A DNA stretch of 64,000 nucleotides from Clostridiales bacterium (GCA_029268065.1 JAJUHC010000012.1:1-64000), one strand, 5' to 3'; shown: positions 42,002 through 52,001, numbered from the stretch's first letter. Notes: generated from the letters alone by a model not told the origin. Program-made: numbers and translations.

Positions 42002-42571
42002 ATGTCAAAAGCATATAAAGCGTATCCCTGCGCCCCCTGTTCAGGCGGGCAGGACAATATACATAAGGGCCGCCCCCTTCCATACGGCGATGATGACTAT
42101 TATCCGCCCTATGCGAAGCGCGGCACGCAGACTTCGGATTATTCGGAAGACCGCCTTGTGCTGAGAGATTACGGTCCGGAGCCGATTGCGTTCAATATTG
42201 AAAAAGCAACTCTTCAAAACAACGCTTTCCGGACGGCCTTCTGGACGGGAGACCATCTGCAGCTGACCCTGATGAGCATCAGGCCGGGTGAGGATATCGG
42301 CCTTGAGAGGCACCCGAACCTGGACCAGTTCATACGCATTGAAGAAGGACAGGGCCTTGTGCTTATGGGCGACAGCATGAATTATCTCGATTACCGGAGA
42401 AGAGTGGGCGATGATTTCGCTATCATCATACCGGCGGGCAAGTGGCACAACCTGATAAACACGGGCAATACTCCGCTGAAGCTTTATTCGATATACGCGC
42501 CGCCGCAGCACCCGTTCGGCACGGTCCATCGGACAAAAGCGGAAGCCATGGCGGCCGAAGAGAGCCATTGA
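42002..42571 (+). CDS. Cupin domain protein
   Basis: 189 residues. The C-terminal two thirds form a cupin barrel: GDHLQLTLMSIRPGEDIGLERHPNLDQF has the first metal motif (GEDIGLERH...) with E after, and AIIIPAGKWHNLINTG carries the second motif with His. Residues 1-60 are Pro/Tyr-rich without a known motif. AAAGGA is 10 bases before ATG at 42002; the earlier in-frame ATG at 41984 precedes this site. Mannose-6-phosphate isomerase-like or sensor cupins have this layout. Next to the SDR gene. Confidence 0.82.
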   Translation: MSKAYKAYPCAPCSGGQDNIHKGRPLPYGDDDYYPPYAKRGTQTSDYSEDRLVLRDYGPEPIAFNIEKATLQNNAFRTAFWTGDHLQLTLMSIRPGEDIGLERHPNLDQFIRIEEGQGLVLMGDSMNYLDYRRRVGDDFAIIIPAGKWHNLINTGNTPLKLYSIYAPPQHPFGTVHRTKAEAMAAEESH

Positions 42572-42599
42572 GGCGAGAAAAACAGACAGGAGAGCACAA

Positions 42600-43391
42600 A
42601 TGAAAAATGATCTTAAGGGGTTTTCGGCGGTGATTACAGGAGGCTCCAGCGGACTGGGGCTTAAAATGGCCGAGGCGCTGCTTGAAAACGGCGCGACGGT
42701 CGCCGTTTCCTCCCGCCCGGGGGAGCGGCTGGAGCGCGTTGTGGCTGAGTTTTCGGGCAAGGGTTACCATGCCGTTTTGCTGCCCATGGATGTACGGAAC
42801 GAAAGGCAGGTTAAAAGCGCAGCCAAAAAGGCCGAGGGGCTTTTGGGAAAAATAGACCTGCTTGTAAACAACGCGGGCATCGGGATGACTAGGCTTAATC
42901 CCGATTTTGTAGAAAACCCGAAACCCTTTCACGAATTGGACGTCGAGGGCGTACGGGATCTGATAGAAACGAATTTTCTCGGGTATTTCATAGTATCCAA
43001 ATACTTTGTGAAACCGATGCTGATGGCAGGAGCAGGAAGGATAGTAAATATATCGACCGGCCTTAAGACCATGACGATGCCCTTCGGCGCGCCCTATGGC
43101 CCCGCCAAAGCGGGCGCGGAGGCTCTCGGCTCGGTTATGGCCGAGGAGCTGAAAGGGCTAGGCATAACGGTGAACACTCTTCTTCCCGGGGGGCCCGCCG
43201 ACACTGCGCTGATGAATGAAAAGAACCGCGCCGATTTCCTTAAGTTTTCGAGCCTGCTCGACCCCTCCGTTATGAAAAGGCCGATCCTGTTTCTGGCCTC
43301 AAAGCAGGCCGAGGGCATGACGGGAGAGAGAATAATCGCATCTGAATTTGACGATTGGTTAAAAAGCAGGAATATCAAGTTTGAGGGTTAA
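42600..43391 (+). CDS. Short-chain dehydrogenase/reductase (SDR)
   Basis: 263 residues, classical SDR. TGGSSGLGLKMAEAL at 12-26 binds the nucleotide, LLVNNAGIG near 88, IVNISTGL and the catalytic YGPAK near 164-168. The Tyr-x-x-x-Lys pair is present and Ser/Thr of the catalytic triad falls in ISTG. NAD(P)-dependent oxidation of a hydroxyl or reduction of a ketone is expected; substrate not known. 28 bases after the cupin gene, with AGGAG, so probably the same transcript. A dispersed repeat follows. Confidence 0.88.
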   Translation: MKNDLKGFSAVITGGSSGLGLKMAEALLENGATVAVSSRPGERLERVVAEFSGKGYHAVLLPMDVRNERQVKSAAKKAEGLLGKIDLLVNNAGIGMTRLNPDFVENPKPFHELDVEGVRDLIETNFLGYFIVSKYFVKPMLMAGAGRIVNISTGLKTMTMPFGAPYGPAKAGAEALGSVMAEELKGLGITVNTLLPGGPADTALMNEKNRADFLKFSSLLDPSVMKRPILFLASKQAEGMTGERIIASEFDDWLKSRNIKFEG

Positions 43392-43409
43392 AAAATCTAT
43401 TTATCAGAC

Positions 43410-43657
43410 AGCGGACTCCGCCTGCGCGGAGTCCGCTGAGCGTGTCGAAAAAGTGTTTCGACACGCTTCCAGGGGGTATCCAATACCCCCTGGATACGAG
43501 CCTCACGGCTCGATACCCCCGGTCGCGCACAATTGCGCGTTATAATGTATTTTTCCGGCGTACACGCCACCGGAAAAATGTTTTTATACTGTTATTACAT
43601 TTTTTAATCTTAGGTTCTTTGACAGTCTGAGCGGACTCCGCCTGCGCGGAGTCCGCT
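43410..43657. repeat. Hairpin-rich dispersed repeat, copy 2
   Basis: 248 bp. Both ends carry an identical perfect hairpin AGCGGACTCCGC / GCGGAGTCCGCT (43410-43437 and 43630-43657). Between them the core repeats copy 1 at 24688-24970: AGCGTGTCGAAA stem, CAGGGGGTATC stem, CGAGCC/GGCTCG stem, CCGGCG stem and TTTGACAGTCTGA near the end. The middle differs, with CACAATTGCGCG in place of about 100 bases. No coding capacity. The remainder of the gap to 43809 shows no gene. Confidence 0.88.
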
Positions 43658-43809
43658 GTTTTCCGCCATCAGGCATTAAAATCGGAAAAATCCGGAATAA
43701 TGGCGGCGTATTTGTAATAATACGGCAAAATCAGGGTATCCTAGGCAATAATGGCAGAACAAGAGCAAACCCGACTGTGTTCCGGCACAAAATATAATGA
43801 GGTGGAATA

Positions 43810-44169
43810 ATGAAACACGTTGTCGCATTCCTTATCAAATACGTCATGGTTGCGGTTATTCTGGAAATCCTGCTCAGCCTGCTGACCGCCCTGACCCTCG
43901 TTCAGATTCTGATAATTTCGCTGGCGGTCACGATAGCTTCCTATTTGATTGGAGACCTGCTGGTGCTCACCTTTTGGAACAATACTGTGGCGACGCTTGT
44001 GAACGCGCTTATCGCTTTCGGTATTATTTACTCTTTCAATTACAGATACGGAGCGGGCATACTGGCTTACGCCGATTGCGTGACAGCCGCCGTCGTGCTT
44101 GGCATAGGAGAATGGTTCTTCCACAGATACATGGCGAGGAAGGTTTTTCCCAGCAGGAAGAAGACTTAA
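43810..44169 (+). CDS. YndM-like DUF2512 membrane protein
   Basis: 119 residues with four hydrophobic helices, starting MKHVVAFLIKYVMVAVIL and containing SLAVTIASYLIGDLLVL and ADCVTAAVVLGIGEW. These match the small DUF2512 (YndM) family found in spore-forming Firmicutes. Function is unknown. AGGTGG is 6 bases before the ATG. Ends just before a strong terminator. Confidence 0.78.
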   Translation: MKHVVAFLIKYVMVAVILEILLSLLTALTLVQILIISLAVTIASYLIGDLLVLTFWNNTVATLVNALIAFGIIYSFNYRYGAGILAYADCVTAAVVLGIGEWFFHRYMARKVFPSRKKT

Positions 44170-44175
44170 AGCGAA

Positions 44176-44202
44176 AGGCCCCCGGATGTTTTCCGGGGGC
44201 CT
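44176..44202. terminator. Bidirectional terminator between yndM-like gene and gap
   Basis: AGGCCCCCGGA / TCCGGGGGCCT, 11-bp perfect stem, 5-base loop. Placed between two convergent genes. T-run is short. Confidence 0.7.
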
Positions 44203-44217
44203 GCTTATTGAGCGGTA

Positions 44218-45255
<1,038 letters not shown>

Positions 45256-45371
45256 TTACATTCTATCTCGTTTTTCGCCCGATATCAATATCTTAATAAT
45301 ATTTTAATAATTATTTAATAATTTTCGCATTTTTATATCAATTTAACTTAATGGTTTATTGCATAAACTGT

Positions 45372-45400
45372 TTGTAATTTTGTGATAAATTTGGTAGAAT
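45372..45400 (+). promoter_or_regulatory. Promoter of the degenerate histidine kinase gene
   Basis: TTGTAA, 17-bp spacer, TAGAAT; it ends 28 bases before the ATG at 45429. Confidence 0.6.
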
Positions 45401-45428
45401 ATCAGTAATGATTTTTTTGGGGTGCTTC

Positions 45429-46514
45429 ATGGCTGAATTTCTTTATGACTATTTGGAGATACTCAAGCAGCATTCGGAAGCCATTGTTGTCGAAAACGGA
45501 GGCGGCTATATTTTCGCAAACGAAGCCGCCCGAAAGGTCCTGGACGGCGGTGACGGGCTTCTGCCATTCTCAAAATGGGTGCCTGAGGCCGTTTGGGCTT
45601 CCGAATCCACCGGAGCGAGCGGAACAGCAACTCTTGACGGGAGATCTTACTCTGTTCATATGTCTCGTCTCAACGATTACAGAATCTTTTCCATTATTCC
45701 CGCAAGGGATGATGAGAAAGATAATTTTGAAATGTTCGCTTTGCTGAACGAGTCGATTAAGACCCCGCTCGCGATGATTTCCGCCGCGGCCAACGCCATG
45801 CTGCCGTTGATCGAGGGCAGCGGCAGCGAGGTGTTATCAAACAATCTGTCCGTAATATACAAGAATTATTACAAACTGATTCGCATCTCAAATGCTTTAT
45901 CAGGCTATTACGAGCTGAAAACCCAAAGTGCAAAGCTTAACCTTAATTGCGTGGACCTGATATCTCTCTGCAAAAATCTGATAAACACCGTCTCTCTCTT
46001 AACGAAGGAGAGGGGCGTGCGAATCTGGTTTAATACGAGCCTCGACAGCGCGAAAACGGAGGCGGATTTTGACAAGCTCGAATATGTACTGCTTAATATC
46101 CTCTCCAACTGTTTAAAATATGCGGGAACAGGCGACGACATTACCGTTCATCTCTCATCGTCCAAGGATTTTTTTGTGATAACTGTATCGTTCTCAAGTA
46201 CCGCGATCCCAGATCAGCTGCTGCAGAAGGTTTTTGAGCCGGGCCTGCGTTTCAAATCGCTTGACGATTCGTTCAACACTCTCGGGGCGGGCCTTGCCTA
46301 TTCCAGCTACATTATTGAAGCCCATGGCGGTTCTATGATCGTTGAAAGCAGGGCCGGCCGCAGCACCACCATAAAATTCACGGTTCCCAAAAGATCCGCG
46401 GACAAATTTTCCGAAAGCCCGGTCAGATACGGAGAGGGCGGCATGACCCCTATACTCACCGAGCTTTCAGATATTCTTTCGCTGGACTGCTACGGCGCAA
46501 AATACCTGGATTAA
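45429..46514 (+). CDS. Degenerate sensor histidine kinase-like protein
   Basis: 361 residues, no membrane segment. An N-terminal PAS-like part (about 5-95: IVVENGGGYIFANEAARK) is followed by a dimerisation helix pair and an ATPase-like domain. The H-box reads NESIKTPLAMIS, so Glu stands where the phospho-His of HExxTPL is expected. The N-box NILSNCLKYA is present, but the G1 motif DxGxG is absent (VSFSSTAIPDQLL instead), while G2 LGAGLAYSSYIIEAHGG is recognisable. Hence phosphotransfer is doubtful. Start ATG at 45429 follows GGGGTG. No response regulator is adjacent; gap and nifJ are the neighbours. Cytosolic sensing by protein interaction is one possibility. Confidence 0.8.
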   Translation: MAEFLYDYLEILKQHSEAIVVENGGGYIFANEAARKVLDGGDGLLPFSKWVPEAVWASESTGASGTATLDGRSYSVHMSRLNDYRIFSIIPARDDEKDNFEMFALLNESIKTPLAMISAAANAMLPLIEGSGSEVLSNNLSVIYKNYYKLIRISNALSGYYELKTQSAKLNLNCVDLISLCKNLINTVSLLTKERGVRIWFNTSLDSAKTEADFDKLEYVLLNILSNCLKYAGTGDDITVHLSSSKDFFVITVSFSSTAIPDQLLQKVFEPGLRFKSLDDSFNTLGAGLAYSSYIIEAHGGSMIVESRAGRSTTIKFTVPKRSADKFSESPVRYGEGGMTPILTELSDILSLDCYGAKYLD

Positions 46515-46528
46515 CCGACAAACGAAAC

Positions 46529-46558
46529 AAGGAGAGGGACGACATCGTCCCTCTCCTT
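46529..46558. terminator. Bidirectional terminator before nifJ end
   Basis: AAGGAGAGGGACGA / TCGTCCCTCTCCTT, a perfect stem of 13-14 bp. It sits between the kinase-like gene and nifJ, which converge. Confidence 0.85.
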
Positions 46559-46569
46559 TAGTATTTCGG

Positions 46570-49500
46570 TTACCTCTTGTCGTACATCTCCTTCTGGGCG
46601 ACAAGCTTTTCGTACTTCTCCTTTGCGTTCTTCTCGGCTTCCGCAAACAGAGCCTTGGCCCTGTCCGGGAAGCTCTGGAGCAGCGACGTATAGCGGACCT
46701 CGTTCATAATAAAGTCGTTATAGCTCGCGGTTGGCTCCTTGCTGTCAACCGAGAGCGGGTTCTTGCCCTCCTCGGCGAGACGCGGGTCAAAGCGGAAGGT
46801 ATTCCAGTATCCCGCCTCGACAGCCTGCTTCTCCGTCAGTATGGATTTGCCCATACCGCTTCTCGAACCGTGGTTGATGCAGGGCGCATACGCGATAATA
46901 AGCGACGGACCGTCGTAGGACTCCGCTTCGAGTATAGCCTTTAAGGTCTGCATATAGTTTGAGCCGAGAGCTACCTGCGCGACATATACATAGCCGTAGG
47001 ATATCGCCATCTGCGCAAGGTCCTTCTTTTTTGTGCCCTTGCCGGCGGCGGCGAACTGCGCGACCTGGCCGATCTGGGAGGCTTTGGACGCCTGCCCGCC
47101 CGTATTCGAATAGACCTCCGTGTCAAACACAAGAACATTGATGTTTTCTCCGCTTGCAAGGACATGATCGAGACCGCCATAGCCGATATCGTAGGCCCAG
47201 CCGTCTCCGCCGAACACCCATACCGAGGGTTTTACGAACAGGTCGCGCAGCTCGTAGAGCTCGGCGACATGCTCGCAGTCGCTGACCTTCATCCTCTCCG
47301 CAAGCACAGCCTCGAGCTTCGCTCCCGCCGTCTTGGAAGCCTCGGCATCGTCAAAGGCAGCCACCCACTCCGCCGCCGCGGCTCTGACTTCCTCGCTCTT
47401 GCTGTTCGCCGCAACGTCCTCGGCAACCGCCTTGGCCTTTGCGCGGCGCTGCTTGTTCGCGACGGCCATTCCGAAGCCAAACTCGGCGTTATCCTCGAAG
47501 AGGGAGTTGCCCCATGCGGGCCCCTTTCCTTCTTCGTTAACAGTATAGGGTGTGCTCGGCGCGCTGCCGCCCCAAATCGAAGAACAGCCGGTTGCGTTGG
47601 CGATATACATCCTGTCGCCGAAAAGCTGCGTCACAAGCTTTGCGTACGGCGTCTCGCCGCAGCCCGCGCAGGCTCCGCTGAACTCCAAAAGCGGCTTCCT
47701 GAACTGCGAGCCCTTCAGCGTATCCGCCTTGAAGGGGAGCTCCTTTTTAGAGAGCTTCTTCTCGTTGTAATTGAAGTTCTTCTGCTCGTCCAGTTGAGTC
47801 TCGATGGGCTTCATGACAAGAGCTTTTGTCTTGGCGGGGCATACGTTGGCGCACACTCCGCAGCCCGTGCAGTCGAGCACGGATACGGATATGGAGAAGG
47901 AATATTCCTCGCAGCCCTTTCCTGTCATCTGCACGGTCTTAAGTCCCGCGGGTGCGGCCGCAGCTTCGCTCCTGCTGAGCGCAAAGGGACGGATGACGGC
48001 ATGCGGACAGACATATGAGCACTGGGTGCACTGTATGCAGTTTTCGGGGATCCATTCCGGCACGTCCACAGCTATGCCGCGCTTCTCAAAAGCCGCTGTT
48101 CCCTGCGGCAGAACGCCGTTTGAGGTGGGAATAAAGGTGGAAACAGGCAGGCTGTCGCCGCGCATATTGTTTACGGGAATAAGCACTTCTTCGACGAACT
48201 TGACGAGCTCCGGACGGTCGCTGTCCACCTTTGTATCAACCTTGCTGTCCGAAGCGGTCTTCCACTCAGCCGGGATTTTCACTTCCTTGGCTTCCGTAAG
48301 TCCCGCGTCGACGGCGGCCTGGTTCATTTTCACCACGGCCTCACCCTTTTTGCCGTAGGAGGCGACGATTGCGTCCTTCATATACTTTGTTGCTTCCTCG
48401 ATCGGGATGATCTTAGCCAGATTGAAGAAGGCCGCCTGCAGTATCATGTTCGTATGGTTGCCGAGGCCCAGCTCTTTCGCGACCTTTATGGCGTCGCAGG
48501 TGTAAAACTTGATGTTGTTGTTGGCAAGGTGGCGTTTTGCAGCGGCCGGCAGATGCTCGCTCAACTCGTCTATATCCCAGGAGCAGTTCAAAAGGAAGGT
48601 GCCGCCCGGCTTGACGTCCTGAACGATTTCAAACTTTTCGATATATGAGGGATTGTGGCAGGCGACGAAATCAGCCTTTGTAACATAATAGGTGGACTTG
48701 ATAGGCTTGTCGCCGAAACGCAGGTGCGAAATCGTGACGCCGCCGGACTTCTTGGAGTCATACTGGAAGTATGCCTGGACCTTTTTGTCCGTGTGATCGC
48801 CTATTATTTTTATGCTGTTTTTGTTCGCTCCGACGGTACCGTCCGAGCCGAGACCCCAGAACTTGCAGGAAACCGTCCCTGCGGCGGTCGTGTCGGGCTC
48901 CTCGGTAATCGGCAGGGAAAGATTTGTGACATCGTCCACTATTCCGATGGTGAAGCCGTTTTTGGGCTGGGCGTTCTTGAGGTTATCAAACGCGGAAATG
49001 ATGGCGCCGGGAGTCGTGTCCTTGCTTCCGAGTCCGTAGCGCCCGCCAACGACGACTGCGCCGCTCAGCTTTGAGCCGCGAACGGCGTTCGCAACGTCCA
49101 TGTACAGGGGCTCGCCGAGAGAACCGGGCTCCTTTGTCCTGTCAAGGACGGCGATGGCTTTAACCGTATCGGGCAGCGCCTCGATAAGTTTGTCGGCTCT
49201 GAACGGACGGTAAAGACGAACCTTGACGAGACCGACCTTCTCTCCTCTTGCGTTGAGGTAATCGACTACCTCCTCGGCCGCTTCGCAGACCGAGCCCATG
49301 GCGATAATGACACGCTCCGCGTCGGGAGCTCCGTAATAGTTGAAGAGCTTATAATTTGTGCCGAGCTTCGCGTTGACCTTCGCCATATATTCCTCGACCG
49401 CCGCCGGGAAGGCGTCGTACACGCTGTTGCAGGCCTCCCTGTGCTGGAAAAAGGTGTCGGGGTTTTCGGCCGAGCCGAAAAGGTGCGGATGATTGGGGTT

Positions 49501-50124
49501 GTTCGCGCGGCGGCGGAACGCGGCGAGCGCGTCCTTGTCCAGCATCTCCGCGAGGTCCTTGTAATCCCAAACCTCTATTTTCTGCTGCTCATGGGAGGTC
49601 CTGAATCCGTCAAAGAAGTTAAGAACAGGCAGGCTGCCTTTGATTGACGCAAGATGCGAAACCGCGCTAAGGTCCATGACCTCCTGCGGGCTTGAGCAGG
49701 CCATCATCGCGTAGCCGGTCGAGCGGCAGGCCATTACGTCCGAATGGTCGCCGAAAATCGAAAGCGCGTGTGTCGCGAGCGCGCGCGCCGAAACGTGTAT
49801 GACGTTGGGCGTCATCTCTCCCGCGATCTTGTACATGTTCGGGATCATGAGAAGAAGGCCCTGGGACGCCGTAAACGTAGTGGTAAGAGCTCCGGCGACA
49901 AGCGAGCCGTGCACGGCGCCCGCGGCGCCGCCCTCAGACTGCATCTCAACAACCTTTACCGTCTGCCCGAAAACATTTTTGAGGCCTCCGGCCGACCATT
50001 GATCCACAAGCTCGGCCATAACGGACGAAGGCGTTATCGGAAATATAGCCGCGACTTCCGTAAACGCATAAGCAACATGGGCGGCCGCAGTATTTCCGTC
50101 CATCGTTTTAAGTTTTCTTGCCAT
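46570..50124 (-). CDS. nifJ: Pyruvate:ferredoxin (flavodoxin) oxidoreductase
   Basis: 1184 residues, single-chain PFOR. Makes acetyl-CoA, CO2 and reduced ferredoxin from pyruvate. Domain I has FPITPSSVMAELVDQWS; two 4Fe-4S motifs CIQCTQCSYVCPHA near 698 and CTGCGVCANVCPA near 755 form the ferredoxin-like domain; a further cluster ligand set includes CAGCGETPYAKL near 830; the TPP region includes GDGWAYDIGYGGLDH and DTEVYSNTGGQASK near 1008. Length equals that of clostridial and Desulfovibrio enzymes. AGGAGG is before the ATG and a good promoter lies upstream. Confidence 0.97.
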   Translation of the reverse strand: MARKLKTMDGNTAAAHVAYAFTEVAAIFPITPSSVMAELVDQWSAGGLKNVFGQTVKVVEMQSEGGAAGAVHGSLVAGALTTTFTASQGLLLMIPNMYKIAGEMTPNVIHVSARALATHALSIFGDHSDVMACRSTGYAMMACSSPQEVMDLSAVSHLASIKGSLPVLNFFDGFRTSHEQQKIEVWDYKDLAEMLDKDALAAFRRRANNPNHPHLFGSAENPDTFFQHREACNSVYDAFPAAVEEYMAKVNAKLGTNYKLFNYYGAPDAERVIIAMGSVCEAAEEVVDYLNARGEKVGLVKVRLYRPFRADKLIEALPDTVKAIAVLDRTKEPGSLGEPLYMDVANAVRGSKLSGAVVVGGRYGLGSKDTTPGAIISAFDNLKNAQPKNGFTIGIVDDVTNLSLPITEEPDTTAAGTVSCKFWGLGSDGTVGANKNSIKIIGDHTDKKVQAYFQYDSKKSGGVTISHLRFGDKPIKSTYYVTKADFVACHNPSYIEKFEIVQDVKPGGTFLLNCSWDIDELSEHLPAAAKRHLANNNIKFYTCDAIKVAKELGLGNHTNMILQAAFFNLAKIIPIEEATKYMKDAIVASYGKKGEAVVKMNQAAVDAGLTEAKEVKIPAEWKTASDSKVDTKVDSDRPELVKFVEEVLIPVNNMRGDSLPVSTFIPTSNGVLPQGTAAFEKRGIAVDVPEWIPENCIQCTQCSYVCPHAVIRPFALSRSEAAAAPAGLKTVQMTGKGCEEYSFSISVSVLDCTGCGVCANVCPAKTKALVMKPIETQLDEQKNFNYNEKKLSKKELPFKADTLKGSQFRKPLLEFSGACAGCGETPYAKLVTQLFGDRMYIANATGCSSIWGGSAPSTPYTVNEEGKGPAWGNSLFEDNAEFGFGMAVANKQRRAKAKAVAEDVAANSKSEEVRAAAAEWVAAFDDAEASKTAGAKLEAVLAERMKVSDCEHVAELYELRDLFVKPSVWVFGGDGWAYDIGYGGLDHVLASGENINVLVFDTEVYSNTGGQASKASQIGQVAQFAAAGKGTKKKDLAQMAISYGYVYVAQVALGSNYMQTLKAILEAESYDGPSLIIAYAPCINHGSRSGMGKSILTEKQAVEAGYWNTFRFDPRLAEEGKNPLSVDSKEPTASYNDFIMNEVRYTSLLQSFPDRAKALFAEAEKNAKEKYEKLVAQKEMYDKR

Positions 50125-50182
50125 TTAAGTCCTCCTAAAAAATATAATATACCAAGGGTATTTTTTCTAATTTATCAAGAGC

Positions 50183-50211
50183 ATTTTAGCATTTTGCAGC
50201 ATCAAAGTAAA
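50183..50211 (-). promoter_or_regulatory. Promoter of nifJ
   Basis: Minus strand TTTACT, 17-bp spacer, TAAAAT, about 60 bases upstream of the ATG. The surrounding gap 50125-50487 holds only this and a plus-strand promoter. Confidence 0.6.
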
Positions 50212-50262
50212 CCCTCGCCTTTGAATTGTTTACATTATTTTTAACTGTTCTCTCCAAAAAAA

Positions 50263-50291
50263 TTGCACTGGCGGCTGATAAATGATATTAT
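50263..50291 (+). promoter_or_regulatory. Promoter of the CPBP protease gene
   Basis: TTGCAC, 17-bp spacer, TATTAT. It leaves a leader of about 190 bases before the TTG start at 50488; in-frame codons within the leader have no ribosome site. Confidence 0.55.
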
Positions 50292-50487
50292 ATGCTATAT
50301 GAATTTCATGGAACCTTTTCATTTTTGCTTTGTCGATTTGACGCATAATTTGACCGTTTTTCTCCCGGTATTATTTTTATTGCCCTGCAAAAAATATCCC
50401 GTACCTTTTCGGAACAGTTTTGTAATGGCGTTCCGTCGGGCGTCATCGAAATGCAAACTGACAATATCCAAAGAAAGGGAAGTATTT

Positions 50488-51267
50488 TTGAAGGATATCC
50501 GAACAATAAAATCGCTGCTGCTGTTCCTCGGCATTACGTTTTTTTTGACCTGGTCCGTCGATTTTTTGATTATCAATGGTTTTGAAATCGAAATAAACAC
50601 AATGTTCTGTCCCGGAATCGCCGCTGTCATCATAAAAATTCTGTTTTACAGAAATGAAGCCGTTTTGGGCCTGCGCCTCTGCGGAACGAAATACATAGTG
50701 CTCTCTTTTTTGATTCCGCTCATATACTTTGGCGCTTCATACGGGATTTTTCTGTTCTTCAACAAGGATTCTTTTACCGGAGAAGTATATACGCGCGACG
50801 CCGCGGCTTTGATCATGATATTTATATCTTCGCTTGTTTCCGCGGCGGGCGAGGAAATCGGCTGGCGCGGTTTTCTGCTCCCCAGGCTCGCAGGAGTGCT
50901 TGATTTCAAAAAAGCCGCCGTAATAAGCGGCCTTATCTGGTCCTTGTGGCATTTCCCGATATTGATATATTACCTTTCAGAATCCCTGTCAATGTGGTTC
51001 CAGCTCGCGATGTTCACCGCGGAAATCACGCTCATCGGAGTGATTATGGCATATTTTCGTTTCGCTTCAAAAAGCGTGTTCCCCGCTATTGTACTCCACG
51101 CAAGCCATAATTATTTCGACCAGATAATATTCGGCCCCATGACAAGCTCCCCCGTCGCGTCGTATTACGCCGGAGAAACCGGCGTAATAACGCTCGTACT
51201 GGTATTGGCGACCCTCCTTCTTATTTCAGGAAAGAACCGCGGCAGCATATATCTGCAAAAAGAATGA
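50488..51267 (+). CDS. CPBP family intramembrane glutamic endopeptidase (CAAX-like)
   Basis: 259 residues with 7-8 membrane helices. The CPBP motifs are complete: AAGEEIGWRGFLLPRL near 118-133 (Glu-Glu and Arg), SLWHFPILI near 152 and VLHASHNYFDQ near 203. Some members process prenylated or peptide substrates, others protect against bacteriocins; the role here is unknown. Start TTG at 50488 follows AAAGGGAAG; earlier in-frame codons in the leader are unlikely to be translated. Confidence 0.8.
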   Translation: MKDIRTIKSLLLFLGITFFLTWSVDFLIINGFEIEINTMFCPGIAAVIIKILFYRNEAVLGLRLCGTKYIVLSFLIPLIYFGASYGIFLFFNKDSFTGEVYTRDAAALIMIFISSLVSAAGEEIGWRGFLLPRLAGVLDFKKAAVISGLIWSLWHFPILIYYLSESLSMWFQLAMFTAEITLIGVIMAYFRFASKSVFPAIVLHASHNYFDQIIFGPMTSSPVASYYAGETGVITLVLVLATLLLISGKNRGSIYLQKE

Positions 51268-51361
51268 AGCGTCGACATTTGGGTTCATGACCATAGCTTC
51301 GGTTAACGATATATAGCCGTTTCAGACCTCGCCGACAGGCGGTAATTGACACAACGGCAAA

Positions 51362-51478
51362 ATTGAGTCGGAGCTCGTGAGAAATGCGGCGGGGCTGCTC
51401 ATGCACGATTTTGAAATTCCCGAAAAGCCTTTTGGCGCTCAGGGAACAATCAACGTCTTAAATAAGCTCTTAGGGTGA
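51362..51478 (+). pseudogene. Possible 3' remnant of a lost gene
   Basis: An open stretch of 38 codons after a TGA ends with a normal stop and reads like a protein C-terminus (LVRNAAGLLMHDFEIPEK, then GTINVLNKLLG). It has no start codon or ribosome site. The region 51268-51528 otherwise has no gene. The parent family was not recognised. Confidence 0.3.
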
Positions 51479-51528
51479 AAGCACTTCTCTCTGCTTGTTG
51501 TGAAAAGCTATTTTAAGGAGGGGCCGTT

Positions 51529-51978
51529 TTGAAAATTCTACGGGCCTCAAAAGAGGATTTACGGAGCATTTTAGACCTGCAATATATCGCATATCAGAGC
51601 GAGGCGAGGCTTCTTGACAATTTTAACATTCAACCCTTGACGGAGACGCTTGAGGAGTTGGAGGAAGAGTATAATAACGGAAAAATATATAAGGCTGTTA
51701 CAGAGGAAAATATGATTGTCGGCTCTGTTCGGTGCGTAATAAAAACCGGAACGGTATATATTGGAAAGCTGATGGTGCTGCCGGAATATCAGAAAAACGG
51801 GATCGGCACCGAGCTCTTGCGGTTTATCGAGGAGGACAACAAGGGGCTTCGCAGGGAGCTGTTTACCAGCGACAGAAGCATAAACAACCTGAAACTATAT
51901 GAACGCAACGGGTATGTAAGATTCAGAACGGAACCTGCTTCAAAGGATTTCAATCTGGTATACCTGGAGAAGAAATAA
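51529..51978 (+). CDS. GNAT family N-acetyltransferase
   Basis: 149 residues. TTG start at 51529 after AAGGAGGGG. The acetyl-CoA motif A is IGKLMVLPEYQKNGIGTELLRFIEE near 84-108 with the Q/R-x-x-G-x-G/A loop; earlier, GSVRCVIKTGTVYIG forms the beta-strands before it. The acceptor substrate is not predictable. Confidence 0.85.
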   Translation: MKILRASKEDLRSILDLQYIAYQSEARLLDNFNIQPLTETLEELEEEYNNGKIYKAVTEENMIVGSVRCVIKTGTVYIGKLMVLPEYQKNGIGTELLRFIEEDNKGLRRELFTSDRSINNLKLYERNGYVRFRTEPASKDFNLVYLEKK

Positions 51979-52001
51979 TATCGTGAAAGGAGCGCGCCCC
52001 A

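Noticed and set aside
47164-48018. 284-residue open frame on the plus strand
   Set aside because: Lies fully opposite nifJ; composition is the typical shadow of a GC-rich coding strand.
50263-50487. N-terminal extension of the CPBP protease
   Set aside because: The first codon overlaps the -35 region of the predicted promoter, and a good ribosome site exists only before TTG 50488.
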